A stretch of DNA of 64,000 bases from Actinoplanes sp. L3-i22 (GCF_019704555.1 NZ_AP024745.1:1248501-1312500), one strand, 5' to 3'. Counted from the first letter of the stretch, positions 25,144 through 35,077 are shown. Made by a program: numbers and translations. Notes: a model not told the origin generated them from the letters alone.

Positions 25144-25796
25144 CGGATCCGGTACCCCACTCCCGGCTCGGTCAGCACCACCGGCGGATCGCCGAGCTTG
25201 CGGCGGAGCTTGAGGATGGTCATCCGGACGGCGTGGGTGAACGGATCGGCGTTCTCGTCCCAGGCCTTCTCCAGCAGCGTCTCGGCGGAGACCGCGGTGC
25301 CGTCGGCCCGCAGCAGCTCGGCCAGCACCGCGAACTCCTTGCGGGAGAGCGGGACGTACCGCCCGTCGCGGTGCACCTCCCGCCGGTACGGATCGAGGCT
25401 GATCCCGGCCCGGCGCAGCACCGGGGGAGCGGCCGGCCGGGCCCGCCGGCCGAGCGCCGCGACCCGGGCCGACAGCTCCCGGAACGCGAACGGCTTCGGC
25501 AGGTAGTCGTCGGCGCCCAGGGCGAGCCCGGCCACCCGGTCGTCGACGCCGGCCGCCGCGGTCAGCATCAGCACCCGGATGTCGGCGTTGCGCTCGGCCA
25601 GCACCTGGCAGACCTTGTCGCCGTGCACCACCGGCACGTCCCGGTCCAGCACCACCACGTCGTAGTCGTTCACGTCGATCCGTTCCAGGGCGGAGCCGCC
25701 GTCGTAGACGACGTCGACCGCGTGCGCCTCGTGCCGCAGGCCCTGCGCCACCGCATCGGCCAGCAGCGGTTCGTCCTCGACCACCAGGATCCGCAT
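25140..25796 (-). CDS. OmpR/PhoB-type response regulator
   Basis: A 218-residue regulator: receiver domain with Asp51 (VVLDRDVP) and acid pair at Glu7/Asp8, conserved LPKPF Lys, and C-terminal winged helix (VPLSRKEFAVLAELL, RMTILKLRRKLG, TEPGVGYRIR). Upstream gene of the kinase (4-bp overlap). Divergent from the lipoprotein-HlyD-ABC operon starting at 25921; the 124-bp intergenic region probably holds both promoters, consistent with local control. Confidence 0.93.
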   Translation of the reverse strand: MRILVVEDEPLLADAVAQGLRHEAHAVDVVYDGGSALERIDVNDYDVVVLDRDVPVVHGDKVCQVLAERNADIRVLMLTAAAGVDDRVAGLALGADDYLPKPFAFRELSARVAALGRRARPAAPPVLRRAGISLDPYRREVHRDGRYVPLSRKEFAVLAELLRADGTAVSAETLLEKAWDENADPFTHAVRMTILKLRRKLGDPPVVLTEPGVGYRIR

Positions 25797-25920
25797 CCGT
25801 CCATAGTCGCAAGGCCCGCTGTCAACTCGGCGTCACCGTTTTTCGTGACGCCCGGGAAACCCGCCCCCCGCTCTACTTCGGTGCGTGGCGGCCGGAGGGC
25901 TGCCGGCGAAGGAGACGACG

Positions 25921-26505
25921 ATGAGGACCAGAACGATTCTGGCACTCGGCGTGCTGCTCGCGGCGATCACAGCGGGCTGCGCGAAGCCCGCGGCCAGTGA
26001 CCCGGGCGTGGCCACCGCGCAGAGCGCCGCGCCGGGCGCGAGCCCGACCGCGAGCCGGACCGAGGACCCGGACGCCCCGCTGAAGTACTCCAAGTGCATG
26101 CGGGAGCACGGGATGACGTGGTTCCCCGATCCGAGCAACGGCCAGCTGTCCGTCCGGGTCCCGGACAGCGTCAAGAAAGAGGACTTCAACAAGGCGGAGC
26201 AGGCCTGCCGGCAGTGGGCGCCGAACGGCGAGAACGCCCCGAAGCCCAGCGCCGAGGACCTCGAGATCGCCCGGCAGATGGCCAAGTGCATGCGGGAGAA
26301 CGGGGTGCCGAACTTCCCCGACCCGCAGCCCGACGGCGGGATCGCGATCGACTCGAAGATGGGCATCGACCCGAATTCACCGTCGTTCCAGGCCGCGCAG
26401 AAGAAGTGCGACAAGTACCGGCCGAAGGGGCCCGGCGGGCAGCAGGGCACCGAGACCGGTGGCGGCGAGGAGAAGAGCACCGAGACCCAGGGCGGCGGGG
26501 CATGA
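25921..26505 (+). CDS. lipoprotein with two Cys-containing repeats
   Basis: A 194-residue lipoprotein: signal peptide with lipobox ITAGC (Cys20), then a disordered linker, then two related ~65-residue units: KCMREHG...WFPDP with Cys59 and Cys96, and KCMRENG...NFPDP with Cys123 and Cys163. The paired cysteines of each unit may form a disulfide. A C-terminal Gly/Glu tail follows. It overlaps the next gene (HlyD-like) by 4 bp, so it is likely part of the exporter system. Start ATG after GGAGACGACG. Function unknown. Confidence 0.8.
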   Translation: MRTRTILALGVLLAAITAGCAKPAASDPGVATAQSAAPGASPTASRTEDPDAPLKYSKCMREHGMTWFPDPSNGQLSVRVPDSVKKEDFNKAEQACRQWAPNGENAPKPSAEDLEIARQMAKCMRENGVPNFPDPQPDGGIAIDSKMGIDPNSPSFQAAQKKCDKYRPKGPGGQQGTETGGGEEKSTETQGGGA

Positions 26506-27560
26506 ACCGGAGATGGACGACCGCCGCGGTGGCCGGTGGGCTGGTGGCCGCGGGCGTGACCGCGTACGTACTGCTGGGGGGTTTGCCGAAGGCGGAGGAT
26601 CCGGCGCAAGCCGGCAGTGGTGACCAGCCCGCGGCGACCGCCGACGTCACGAAGGCCACCCTGGTCGACAAGGAGAGCCACGACGGATCCTTGGGGTACG
26701 GCGACACGACCGCGCTCGCCACGCGGCTCAGCGGCACGGTCACCTGGATGCCGGCGGTCGGCGCCACGGTCGCGCGCGGCAAGCCGCTGTACAAAGTGGA
26801 CAGCGACCCGGTCCTGCTGCTGTACGGCTCCCTGCCGGCCTACCGCGACCTGCGCTCCGGCGACAAGGGCACCGACGTCAAGCAGCTGGAACAGAACCTG
26901 TGGGCGCTGGGCTACCGCGGCTTCACGGTCGACAGCGAGTACACCTCGTCCACCGCCGCCGCGGTCGAGGACTGGCAGGACGACCTCGGCCTGGACGAGA
27001 CCGGCACGGTCGAACTGGGCCGCGTCGTCTTCCGGCCCACGGCGGTACGCGTCGACTCCCGCACCGTCGAGCCCGGCGCGGCCGCCCAGCCCGGCAGCGA
27101 GGTGATGCAGATCAGCGGCACCGGCCGGGTCGCCACGGTCAAGCTGGACGTCGCCGACCAGCGGATCGCCAAGAAGGGTGCGAAGGTCCAGGTCACCCTG
27201 CCGGACGGCAAGACGGTCGACGCGCGGATCGCCGAGGTGGCGACCACCGTCGAGCAGGCGGACAACCCGAACGAGGACGACACCACGAAGATCAACGTGA
27301 CGATCGCGTTCGCCAAGGCCCCGGCCGGGCTGGACGCGGCGGCGGTGACCGTGCTCTTCGTCGCCGCCCAGCGCGCGAACGTGCTGACCGTCCCGATCAA
27401 CGCGCTGCTGGCCCTCGCCGAGGGCGGCTACGGCCTGCAGGTCGTCGACGGCACCACCACCAGGATCGTGGCGGTCGAGACCGGCCTGTTCGCCGACGGC
27501 CGGGTCGAGGTGTCCGGCGGCGGGATCGCCGAGGGCATGAAAGTGGGGGTCCCGGCATGA
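26502..27560 (+). CDS. HlyD-like periplasmic adaptor with peptidoglycan-binding domain
   Basis: A 352-residue protein: N-terminal membrane anchor (about 8-27), a biotinyl/lipoyl-like half-motif, a peptidoglycan-binding-1 insert (about 117-165: [20 protein letters not shown]), then the adaptor beta-barrel ([29 protein letters not shown]) and the C-terminal membrane-proximal barrel. This is the actinobacterial form of the MacA-type adaptor that links an ABC exporter to the cell wall. ATG overlaps the lipoprotein stop and its own stop overlaps the ATPase start by 4 bp. Confidence 0.88.
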   Translation: MNRRWTTAAVAGGLVAAGVTAYVLLGGLPKAEDPAQAGSGDQPAATADVTKATLVDKESHDGSLGYGDTTALATRLSGTVTWMPAVGATVARGKPLYKVDSDPVLLLYGSLPAYRDLRSGDKGTDVKQLEQNLWALGYRGFTVDSEYTSSTAAAVEDWQDDLGLDETGTVELGRVVFRPTAVRVDSRTVEPGAAAQPGSEVMQISGTGRVATVKLDVADQRIAKKGAKVQVTLPDGKTVDARIAEVATTVEQADNPNEDDTTKINVTIAFAKAPAGLDAAAVTVLFVAAQRANVLTVPINALLALAEGGYGLQVVDGTTTRIVAVETGLFADGRVEVSGGGIAEGMKVGVPA

Positions 27561-28264
27561 GCTCGGTGATCGAACTGAGCGAGCCGGCCGGGGCCGCGAC
27601 CGGCACCGGACCGGTCATCGAGCTGAACCGGGTGACCAAGACCTACCCCGGCGGCGTCACCGCGCTGCGCGACGTCGACCTGACCGTACGGGCCGGCGAG
27701 CTGATCGCGATCGTCGGGCCGTCCGGCTCCGGCAAGTCGACCATGCTGCACATGATCGGCACCCTGGACCGACCCACGTCCGGCACGATCCGGATCGACG
27801 GCCACGACGTGTCGGCGCTCACCGACCGGCAGCTGTCGGCACTGCGGGCCCGCTCGATCGGATTCGTCTTCCAGCAGTTCCACCTGGCACCCGGACGGGA
27901 CGCGGTGGCCAACGTCGCGGACGGGCTGCTGTACTCCGGCGTACCCAAGAAAGATCGGGAACGTCTCGCCGAGGCCGCCCTGATCCGGGTCGGCCTGGGT
28001 GACCGCCTCGGGCATCGCCCGCATCAGCTCTCCGGAGGAGAGCGGCAGCGGGTCGCGGTCGCCCGCGCCGTCGCCGGCGACCCGGCGGTCCTGCTGGCCG
28101 ACGAGCCCACCGGCAACCTGGACTCGGCCTCCGGCGCCGGCGTCGTCGACCTGCTGCGCGAGCTGAACGCGGCCGGCACCACCGTCCTGGTGATCACCCA
28201 CGACCACGAGATCGCCGCATCGCTGCCCCGCCAGGTGCCGATGCGGGACGGGCGGGTGGTCTAG
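27557..28264 (+). CDS. MacB-type ABC transporter ATPase
   Basis: A 235-residue nucleotide-binding domain of the LolD/MacB/FtsE family. Walker [10 protein letters not shown], signature [14 protein letters not shown], Walker [14 protein letters not shown] and the MacB-typical [10 protein letters not shown] are present. It powers the permease encoded next, which begins directly after the TAG stop with no gap. Lipoprotein, HlyD-like adaptor, ATPase and permease are one operon. Confidence 0.95.
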   Translation: MSSVIELSEPAGAATGTGPVIELNRVTKTYPGGVTALRDVDLTVRAGELIAIVGPSGSGKSTMLHMIGTLDRPTSGTIRIDGHDVSALTDRQLSALRARSIGFVFQQFHLAPGRDAVANVADGLLYSGVPKKDRERLAEAALIRVGLGDRLGHRPHQLSGGERQRVAVARAVAGDPAVLLADEPTGNLDSASGAGVVDLLRELNAAGTTVLVITHDHEIAASLPRQVPMRDGRVV

Positions 28265-29458
28265 ATGCCCCGCGCCCGAACCCTGCGCCCGGCCCGGCTC
28301 AGCTCCGCCGACCTGTTCCGGCTCGGCGGCTCGGGACTGCGGGCCCGGCCGCTGCGGGCGGTCCTGTCCGCGCTCGGCATCGCCATCGGCATCGCCGCGA
28401 TGGTCGCCGTCGTCGGCATCGGCACCTCCAGCCAGGCCGCGCTGGACCGGGCCCTCGCCGAACTGGGCACCAACATGCTGACCGTCGCGCCGGGCAACAC
28501 CATGTTCGGCGACGAGGCGACCCTGCCCGACGAGGCCCTCGGGATGATCCGGCGGATCGGGCCGGTCACCGGGGCGACCGCGACCGGCACGATCTCCGGC
28601 ACCCCGGTCTACCGGTCCGACAAGATCCCGGTCGGCGAGACCGGCGGCCTGTCGCTGCTCGCGGCCCAGCTCGACCTGCTCAAGACCGTCGGCGCGACGG
28701 TCGACCACGGTGTCTGGCTGAACGCGGCGACGGCCAGGTACCCGGCCGTGGTGCTCGGCGAGACCGCCGCCCGGCGGCTCGGCGACGTGCCGTCGGTCTA
28801 CATCGGTGGGCGCTGGTACCGGGTGGTCGGCGTGCTCGACAGCGTGCCGCTCGCGCCGGAACTGGACAGAGCGGTGCTGATCGGGTGGGACGCGGCGAAG
28901 ACCTATCTGGACTTCGACGGGCACGCCACCACGATCTACACCCGGTCCGTGGAATCACAGGTGGAGAACGTCCGGGCGGTCCTCGCCGCCACCGCCAACC
29001 CGTCCAGCCCGGACGAGGTGAACGTCTCCAAGCCGTCCGAGGCGCTCGCACCGAAACGGGCGGCGAACAAGACGTACAACTCGCTGCTGCTCGGGCTCGG
29101 CGCGGTCGCGCTCCTGGTCGGCGGCATCGGGGTGGCCAACACCATGGTCATCTCGGTGCTCGAACGGCGGGCCGAGATCGGACTGCGGCGGTCGCTGGGG
29201 GCCACCCGGGGGAACATCCGCACCCAGTTCGTGGCCGAGTCGCTGCTGCTGTCGGCGCTCGGTGGGGCGGGTGGGGTGCTCGGCGGGTTCGTGGTGACCG
29301 CGGCGTATGCGGTGTCGCGGGACTGGCCGACGGTCGTACCGAATTGGGTGGTCCTCGGTGGTCTCGGCGCGACCGTGGTGATCGGGGCGGTGGCCGGCCT
29401 CTACCCGGCGGTGCGGGCGGCCCGGCTCGCGCCGACCGAGGCGCTCGCCGCCGCCTGA
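28265..29458 (+). CDS. MacB/FtsX-type ABC transporter permease
   Basis: A 397-residue permease with one N-terminal helix (about 35-55), a large extracytoplasmic MacB-type core domain (~60-255), and three C-terminal helices separated by the FtsX/MacB signature ERRAEIGLRRSLGATRGNIR. MacB systems are mechanotransmitters rather than channel transporters and export peptides or lipids across the envelope with an adaptor. Stop TGA at 29456-29458 is followed by a short hairpin-poor region and a small minus-strand gene. Confidence 0.92.
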   Translation: MPRARTLRPARLSSADLFRLGGSGLRARPLRAVLSALGIAIGIAAMVAVVGIGTSSQAALDRALAELGTNMLTVAPGNTMFGDEATLPDEALGMIRRIGPVTGATATGTISGTPVYRSDKIPVGETGGLSLLAAQLDLLKTVGATVDHGVWLNAATARYPAVVLGETAARRLGDVPSVYIGGRWYRVVGVLDSVPLAPELDRAVLIGWDAAKTYLDFDGHATTIYTRSVESQVENVRAVLAATANPSSPDEVNVSKPSEALAPKRAANKTYNSLLLGLGAVALLVGGIGVANTMVISVLERRAEIGLRRSLGATRGNIRTQFVAESLLLSALGGAGGVLGGFVVTAAYAVSRDWPTVVPNWVVLGGLGATVVIGAVAGLYPAVRAARLAPTEALAAA

Positions 29459-29479
29459 CGCTGGTGGCCGGTGCCGGGC

Positions 29480-29641
29480 TTATCGCCCGGTGCCGGCCGC
29501 CTGCTCCTCCAGCCTGGTGACGATCGCGACCGCGTCCAGGTGGCGGTTGGCACGGCACTGGGCGCGGGCGAGGACATAACCGAGCACCGCCCCCACCGCA
29601 AGAGCAACCGCGGCGACGGCGAACAGCAGGCTGGCGATCAT
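29480..29641 (-). CDS. small single-pass membrane protein
   Basis: A 53-residue frame with a hydrophobic N-terminal helix MIASLLFAVAAVALAVGAVL, then GYVLARAQCRANRHLD, an amphipathic helix and a short tail. GC bias at third codon positions is high. No clear ribosome binding site precedes the ATG (29639-29641), so it is tentative. Function unknown. Confidence 0.45.
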   Translation of the reverse strand: MIASLLFAVAAVALAVGAVLGYVLARAQCRANRHLDAVAIVTRLEEQAAGTGR

Positions 29642-29711
29642 GCGGGTGAGAATACCGGCTGCGCTCCCCGCCGACCCGCCCTGATCTGAGGCCCAGATCA
29701 GGGGGTCGAGG

Positions 29712-29784
29712 CGCGCCCGGCAGGATTCGAACCTGCGACCATCGGATTAGAAGTCCGGTGCTCTATCCGCTGAGCTACGAGCGC
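29712..29784 (-). tRNA. tRNA-Arg (anticodon TCT)
   Basis: Reading the minus strand from 29784: acceptor GCGCTCG pairing with CGGGCGC, D-arm GTAGCTCAGC, anticodon loop CTTCTAA (anticodon TCT, Arg AGA), T-arm GCAGGTTCGAATCCTGC. 73 nt, CCA not encoded. It starts 13 bp after the stop of the alpha/beta hydrolase gene on the same strand, so it may be cotranscribed with it. Confidence 0.97.
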
Positions 29785-29797
29785 TGGCCAGCACATA

Positions 29798-30877
29798 CTA
29801 AGCGGTAGTGCCGGACTTGTCGTCCGCCTCGTCGGCCGCCTTCTCGACAGCCGCCTCGGCCGCTTCCAGCGCCATGGCCCGGCCGCCCTGATCCTCCGGT
29901 GCGGGCGGGATCTCGATCTCCGGCGTGCCCGGCGCCGGCAGGTACGCCTCGACCCAGCGCCCCACCTCGCGGAAGACCTCGGCGCGGACCTCCTTGCCGG
30001 ACAGCGTCAGGTCGTGCTTACCGCCGTTGAACTGGGCGATCGACACCCGCGGGCCGAGCCCCGGCGCCCACCGCACGATGTGCTCCACGTCGAGAACAGA
30101 ATCGGTCACGTGCACGTCGTCGTGCCACGCCTTGCCGCGGTAGGTCCGGTCCGAGCAGGCGACCAGCACGGGCGCGTCGATGCCGAGACCGGCCTGCAGC
30201 CGGCGCTGCCCGCGCCGGATGGCCGCGAGCCAGCCCATCGTGACCGGGAAGCCGAGAATCGGCTTCCACGCCAGGTCATAAGACCATTCACCCTGGTAAT
30301 CCCGGTGCAAGCTCTGCCCATAGAGGCCGAGGCCGCTGGTGGGCATTTTTTTGTACGGGGTACGCCCGGTGAGCGCGATCACGACCGACATGGCCGGCCG
30401 GCGCACCGCCCAGGGCAGGTTGAAGTCGAAGAACGGGCTGTTCAAAAACAGTCCGTCGACGATGCCCTGACCGCGACGTGAGTGTGCCCACAGCGACGTG
30501 ATCAGCCCGCCCGTCGAGTGCCCGGTCACCAGCAGCTGGTGGTGCCCGTCCTGCTCGCGGATGATCCGGGCCGCCTCGTCCAGCTCCGGGTAGTAGTCGG
30601 TGAGGCTGCGGGCGAAGTTCGGCGTCTGGTGCGGGAGCAGGCTGCGCCCGTACTTCCGCAGGTCGAGCGCGTAGAAATCCCAGCCCTGTTCGACGAAGAA
30701 ATCCGCCATGTGGGTCTGGAAGAAATAGTCCACGAACCCGTGGACGTGCAACACCGCCCGGCGGGTCGGCTGCTCCGCGCGCCGACGGACGAGGGTGGCC
30801 ACGACCGGGCCCTCGTCGTCGTTGCCCAGCTCGATGGTGTGCCGCTCATACGGCCAGCCCAGGACGTCGGTCTCCAC
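29798..30877 (-). CDS. alpha/beta hydrolase (lysophospholipase-like)
   Basis: A 359-residue serine hydrolase of the monoacylglycerol-lipase/lysophospholipase type. The oxyanion region HVHGFVDYFFQ (44-54) and nucleophile Ser121 in VTGHSTGGLI are visible; a late Asp (about 241, ACSDRTYRG) and His (GGKHDLTLS) complete a triad. C-terminal ~40 residues are an acidic, disordered tail. GTG start at 30875-30877 with no strong ribosome binding site. Substrate not assignable. Confidence 0.85.
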   Translation of the reverse strand: METDVLGWPYERHTIELGNDDEGPVVATLVRRRAEQPTRRAVLHVHGFVDYFFQTHMADFFVEQGWDFYALDLRKYGRSLLPHQTPNFARSLTDYYPELDEAARIIREQDGHHQLLVTGHSTGGLITSLWAHSRRGQGIVDGLFLNSPFFDFNLPWAVRRPAMSVVIALTGRTPYKKMPTSGLGLYGQSLHRDYQGEWSYDLAWKPILGFPVTMGWLAAIRRGQRRLQAGLGIDAPVLVACSDRTYRGKAWHDDVHVTDSVLDVEHIVRWAPGLGPRVSIAQFNGGKHDLTLSGKEVRAEVFREVGRWVEAYLPAPGTPEIEIPPAPEDQGGRAMALEAAEAAVEKAADEADDKSGTTA

Positions 30878-31061
30878 CCGGACAGGTTACCCGTGGGTAT
30901 GGGGTGGCGCGCCATATCAGATCCACCACGGTCCCGGTTCGTCGTCCACATTCCCGGCCTGTCCACAGGCAGCTCCGCGCCGCGCCGCCGGCCGGGCCAA
31001 TCTCTGAGCGTCCGCCGCGCCGACATCTCGCCGGCGGGTCCTGACGACAAGGAGAGATTCA

Positions 31062-31730
31062 GTGTTCGACACCAACGTCACCATCGTCGGCAACGTGCTG
31101 ACCAAGCCGGAGTGGCGCCGTACCCGGGAGTCCAACCAGCTCGTGGCGAACTTCCGGATCGCGTCCACGGCACGCCGGTACGACCGGGAGAACCGCTGCT
31201 GGGTGGACGGCAACACGCTGCGGATCCGGGTCTCCGCCTGGCGCCGGCTCGCCGAGGGCGTCGCCGCCTCGATCAACGTCGGTGATCCGCTCGTCGTGTT
31301 CGGCCGCATCTACACCCGGGACTGGGACGACGAGGAGGGCAACCACCGCACCGCGTACGAGATGGAGGCGCACGCGATCGGGCACGACCTAGCCCGCGGC
31401 CGGACCAGGTTCTACCGCACCCGGCCGCTCGGCACCACCGCGATCGAGGACGCCGAGTCCGAGTCGATGGTCGGCGGCGAGCAGTCCGAGCTGGTGACCG
31501 ACGGCCCGATCAAGCTCGGCGACGGCCTGCCCGACCCGGTCCTGGGCGAGATGGAGCCGGACTTCCTCGAGGTGGTGGCCGGCCTGACCGGCCCGGAGGA
31601 CGGGAAGCCGGACGAGGAGAAGCCGGACGAGGAGCCGCCGACCGGGCCGGCCGAGCCGACCGGCTCCGAGACCGTCGTCACCGAGGGCCGGCGCACCCGC
31701 CGGACGAGGCGGGAGCCGGTGGCCGCCTGA
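31062..31730 (+). CDS. single-stranded DNA-binding protein paralogue
   Basis: A 222-residue SSB-family protein. Residues 1-110 are the OB fold (NVTIVGNVLTKPEWR, ANFRIASTARR, VSAWRRLAEGVAASINVGDP), followed by an acidic linker with KPDEEKPDEE and a basic tip (GRRTRRTRREPVAA). The canonical acidic protein-recruiting tail (DDDIPF-type) is absent, so it resembles the SsbB-type secondary SSB of actinomycetes. GTG start with AAGGAGAG upstream. Two DnaA-box-like sequences lie at 30942-30967, in its probable promoter region. Confidence 0.85.
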   Translation: MFDTNVTIVGNVLTKPEWRRTRESNQLVANFRIASTARRYDRENRCWVDGNTLRIRVSAWRRLAEGVAASINVGDPLVVFGRIYTRDWDDEEGNHRTAYEMEAHAIGHDLARGRTRFYRTRPLGTTAIEDAESESMVGGEQSELVTDGPIKLGDGLPDPVLGEMEPDFLEVVAGLTGPEDGKPDEEKPDEEPPTGPAEPTGSETVVTEGRRTRRTRREPVAA

Positions 31731-31746
31731 GACCTTCCCGATAGCC

Positions 31747-31788
31747 GCCACCCCGCGGGTCTCTCCCTGCGGACCCGCCGGGGTGGGC
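31747..31788 (+). terminator. terminator-like hairpin downstream of ssb
   Basis: GCCACCCCGCGGGTC (31747-31761) pairs with GACCCGCCGGGGTGGGC (around 31772-31788) with one bulge and a 10-nt loop; there is no U-tract. Confidence 0.5.
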
Positions 31789-31951
31789 GGCGCCCGGCGG
31801 CCCGGCCGTGTCGGGGTCCGAGGCCGGGCCGCCGGTTGCGGGAACGTGAATCCCTCGATCGGGATGGGCCGATCGTGCCGCGTGTCCCGGCCGCCCGGCC
31901 GAGCGGCCCGATTGGTCTCAAGACAACCCCAACCGGCAGACTGAAGCGGTG

Positions 31952-32410
31952 ATGCTGAAGGACATCCGTGCCATCGCCGGTGAGTCGATCGTGCTCTCGC
32001 CGGACGATCAGGACGCCGAGCTCGCCAACACGAACTGGTTCGGCGCCCCACCGCACGAACGCATGGGCATGTCGGCCGACGAGGTGGTGACCGCGTTCGA
32101 GGAGACCGCGGTCCTGCTGCGGGACCAGGTGGCCGCGTCCGGCCACCGGGGGACCGCGACGTTCTACGTGTGGCACGACGGGGAGGCCGGGCAGTTGCGC
32201 TGCTCGGCCGGCACCCGGAAGCCGAGCGACCTGGTGTTCCCGAGCGCCCACGAGGTGACCGACGACCTGCACGCCATCGTCATGGAGTTTTTGGTGGACC
32301 GCGCCCCCGGCTCGATCCAGTGGGGTGCACTGGAGCCGGTGCCGTACCCCGAGGCGGAACCGGCGGCGATGGCCGTCTGGGCGTTCGACCTGACCCCGTT
32401 CGGCCGCTGA
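31952..32410 (+). CDS. hypothetical protein
   Basis: A 152-residue soluble protein with no signal peptide or membrane segment and no recognisable domain. It contains a mixed alpha/beta pattern (ATFYVWHDGEAGQLRCSAG, AMAVWAFDLTPFGR). GAAG lies 5 nt upstream of the ATG at 31952; the GTG at 31949 is an alternative. It lies between ssb and cobD on the same strand, 34 bp before cobD, so it may be cotranscribed with it. Confidence 0.6.
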   Translation: MLKDIRAIAGESIVLSPDDQDAELANTNWFGAPPHERMGMSADEVVTAFEETAVLLRDQVAASGHRGTATFYVWHDGEAGQLRCSAGTRKPSDLVFPSAHEVTDDLHAIVMEFLVDRAPGSIQWGALEPVPYPEAEPAAMAVWAFDLTPFGR

Positions 32411-32444
32411 CCAGAGCTTCTGACAAGGAACGGTGAGGAGACAC

Positions 32445-33440
32445 GTGCCGTACCGGTGGACCGCGGACGCGGCCGGGCTGATCGCCGGATACCTGCTCGA
32501 CGCCGCGCTCGGCGACCCGCGCCGGTTCCACCCGGTGGCCGGCTTCGGCACCGCGGCCGGCGCCCTGGAACGCCGGCTCTACCAGCCACGACGCCGGTCC
32601 GGGGCGGTGTTCACCGCGGTGGCGGTCGGCGTGCCGGTGCTCGCCGGCCTGGCCGCCGCGCGGGCCACCCGGCCCGTGCCGGCCGCGCGGTTCGCGCTCA
32701 CCACCGCCGCGACCTGGACCGTGCTGGGCGGCCGGACCCTCCGCAAGGAGTCCCGGACGATGGCCCGTCACCTGGAGTCCGGCGACCTCGCGGCGGCCCG
32801 CGGGCGGCTCAACCACCTGTGCGGGCGGGACCCGGCGGCGCTGGACGAGCCGGAGCTCGCCCGGGCGACGGTCGAATCGGTCGCCGAGAACACCTCCGAC
32901 GCGGTCGTCGCCCCGCTGCTGTGGGGGGCCGTGCTCGGGCCGGCCGGGCTGCTCGGCTACCGGGCGGCCAACACGCTGGACGCGATGGTCGGGCATCGGT
33001 CGGCGCGGTACGCGCGGTTCGGGACGGCCTCGGCCCGGCTCGACGACCTGCTCAACCTGGTGCCGTCGAGGCTGACCGGGCTGCTGACGATCGCGGTGTC
33101 GCCGATCGCCGGTGGATCGCCCCGGGAGACGTGGCGGGTGTGGCGGCGGGATCGCGGGGATCATCCGTCGCCGAACTCGGGGCAGTGCGAGGCGGCGATG
33201 GCCGGGGCGCTCGGGGTGCGCCTCGGCGGACGAAACGTCTATTTCGGACGTAGTGAGACGCGGCCGTTCCTCGGGGACGGGCCGCGGCCGAAGGCTGTGC
33301 ATCTGAAGCGGGCGGCCCGGGTTTCCGGGGCGGTCGGGGCGGTGGCGGTGCTGGTGGCGGCCGGGGGTGCGCTGGTCCGGGGTGGACTGGGCGCGGTGCT
33401 GCAGCGGGCCGGCGCCGACGGAAAGGGCGTTTCGCGATGA
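32445..33440 (+). CDS. cobD: adenosylcobinamide-phosphate synthase (CobD/CbiB)
   Basis: Integral membrane enzyme that attaches aminopropanol phosphate to cobyric acid (adenosylcobalamin synthesis). The 331-residue protein has [21 protein letters not shown] at the N-terminus (CbiB signature DxxLGDPxxxPHPV), five or so helices, and the conserved [31 protein letters not shown] and [19 protein letters not shown] segments. Starts at GTG 32445 (AGGAG 4 nt upstream) or at GTG 32433. First of a two-gene pair with cobQ. Confidence 0.9.
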   Translation: MPYRWTADAAGLIAGYLLDAALGDPRRFHPVAGFGTAAGALERRLYQPRRRSGAVFTAVAVGVPVLAGLAAARATRPVPAARFALTTAATWTVLGGRTLRKESRTMARHLESGDLAAARGRLNHLCGRDPAALDEPELARATVESVAENTSDAVVAPLLWGAVLGPAGLLGYRAANTLDAMVGHRSARYARFGTASARLDDLLNLVPSRLTGLLTIAVSPIAGGSPRETWRVWRRDRGDHPSPNSGQCEAAMAGALGVRLGGRNVYFGRSETRPFLGDGPRPKAVHLKRAARVSGAVGAVAVLVAAGGALVRGGLGAVLQRAGADGKGVSR

Positions 33441-33489
33441 TCAGGTGGTGGCGGCGGGGGCGGGGGCGGGGCCCGAAGGGCCGCAGACC

Positions 33490-35016
33490 ATGACCGGCGG
33501 CCTCCTGGTGGCGGGAACCACATCGGACGCCGGCAAGAGCATCCTCACCGCCGGAATCTGCCGCTGGCTGCACCGCGAAGGCGTCCGGGTAGCCCCCTTC
33601 AAAGCCCAGAACATGTCCAACAACTCCGTGGTCGTCCTCGCCCCGGACGGCCGCGGCGGCGAGATCGGCCGGGCCCAGGCGATGCAGGCCGAAGCCGCCG
33701 GCCTGGCCCCGGACCTGCGCTTCAACCCGGTCCTGCTGAAGCCCGGCAGCGACCGCTCGAGCCAGGTCGTCCTGCTCGGCGAGGCGGTCGACACGGTCAC
33801 CGCCGGCAACTACCGGCAGCTGCGCCCGAAGCTCGCCGAGGTCGCCTGGGCCGCGCTGGCCGAGCTGCGCGCCGAGTACGACGCGGTGATCTGCGAGGGC
33901 GCCGGCAGCCCCGCCGAGATCAACCTGCGGGAGGGCGATTTCGTCAACATGGGTCTGGCCCGGCGGTTCCGGTTGCCGGCGATCGTGGTCGGCGACATCG
34001 ACCGCGGCGGTGTCTTCGCGGCGTTCTTCGGCACGCTGGCGCTGCTCTCGGCGGAGGACCAGGCGCTGGTCGCCGGTTTCGTGACGAACAAGTTCCGCGG
34101 CGATCTGGGCCTGCTCCGGCCGGGCAACGACATGATCACCGCGGTCACCGGCCGGCCGGTGCTCGGCGTGCTGCCGTTCCACCGGGACATCTGGCTGGAC
34201 GCCGAGGACTCCCTGGCGTACGGGACGACGCTGGGCCGCCCGGGCCCGCCCCGGGGCCGGGACTGGCTGCGGGTCGCGGTGATCCGCCTGCCGCGGATCT
34301 CGAACGCGACGGACGCCGAGGCGCTCGCCGCCGAGCCGGGTGTGCGGGTGCATCTGACCGTCGAGCCCGGTGACGTCGCCGACGCGGACCTGGTGATGCT
34401 GCCGGGTTCCAAGGCCACCGTCAGCGACCTGGCCTGGCTGCGCGGGACCGGGCTGGCGGACGCGGTCCGGGCGCACGCCGCGGCCGGAAAGCCGCTGGTC
34501 GGCGTGTGTGGTGGCTTCCAGATGCTGGCCGAGAGCATCGACGACGAGGTGGAGAGCGGGCACGGCGTGGTGCCGGGGCTCGGCCTGCTGCCGGTCGGCA
34601 TCACCTTCGCGGCCCGCAAGACCCTGGCGCACGCCGAGGGCGCCGGGCTGGGCGCGCCGGTGCGCGGCTACGAGATTCATCATGGGTACGTCGCCACCGG
34701 CGCCCCGCAACCGTTGTTGCACTACGCCGACGGCCGCCCGGAGGGCGCCGTGGCCGGCAACGTCTACGGCACGCACTGGCACGGCGCGTTCGAGTCGGAC
34801 GAGTTCCGTCGCCGCTTCCTGACCGCGGCCGCCGCGCAGGCGGGCCGGCACGGGTTCACGGTCGCGCCGGACACCCGCTACGCCACGATCCGCGAGCGTG
34901 CCCTGGACGTGCTGGGCGATCTGGTGGCCGAGCACCTGGACACCGTGGCGCTCCGGCGGCTGGTGGAAAACGGCCCGCCACCAGGAATGTCGTTCGTCCC
35001 CCCGGGTGCCCCGTAG
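33490..35016 (+). CDS. cobQ: cobyric acid synthase
   Basis: ATP- and glutamine-dependent amidation of adenosylcobyrinic acid a,c-diamide at four side chains. The 508-residue protein has the N-terminal ATP-binding domain (P-loop GTTSDAGKS, 9-17; [22 protein letters not shown]) and the C-terminal class I glutamine amidotransferase with Cys340 (GVCGGFQML), GYEIHHG and a terminal [12 protein letters not shown] 33490 with GAAGGG upstream. 49 bp after cobD on the same strand. Confidence 0.95.
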   Translation: MTGGLLVAGTTSDAGKSILTAGICRWLHREGVRVAPFKAQNMSNNSVVVLAPDGRGGEIGRAQAMQAEAAGLAPDLRFNPVLLKPGSDRSSQVVLLGEAVDTVTAGNYRQLRPKLAEVAWAALAELRAEYDAVICEGAGSPAEINLREGDFVNMGLARRFRLPAIVVGDIDRGGVFAAFFGTLALLSAEDQALVAGFVTNKFRGDLGLLRPGNDMITAVTGRPVLGVLPFHRDIWLDAEDSLAYGTTLGRPGPPRGRDWLRVAVIRLPRISNATDAEALAAEPGVRVHLTVEPGDVADADLVMLPGSKATVSDLAWLRGTGLADAVRAHAAAGKPLVGVCGGFQMLAESIDDEVESGHGVVPGLGLLPVGITFAARKTLAHAEGAGLGAPVRGYEIHHGYVATGAPQPLLHYADGRPEGAVAGNVYGTHWHGAFESDEFRRRFLTAAAAQAGRHGFTVAPDTRYATIRERALDVLGDLVAEHLDTVALRRLVENGPPPGMSFVPPGAP

Positions 35017-35077
35017 GGGTCCGACCCTGACGACAGCGTTGCACTCCGGGCGTACGTTGGGTCCGGCGCGGCTGAAG

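Noticed and set aside
32411..32444. Cobalamin riboswitch upstream of cobD
   Set aside because: The intergenic gap is only about 30 bp and no B12-box (GCCACTG-like) elements were seen; nor upstream of cobB or cobC.
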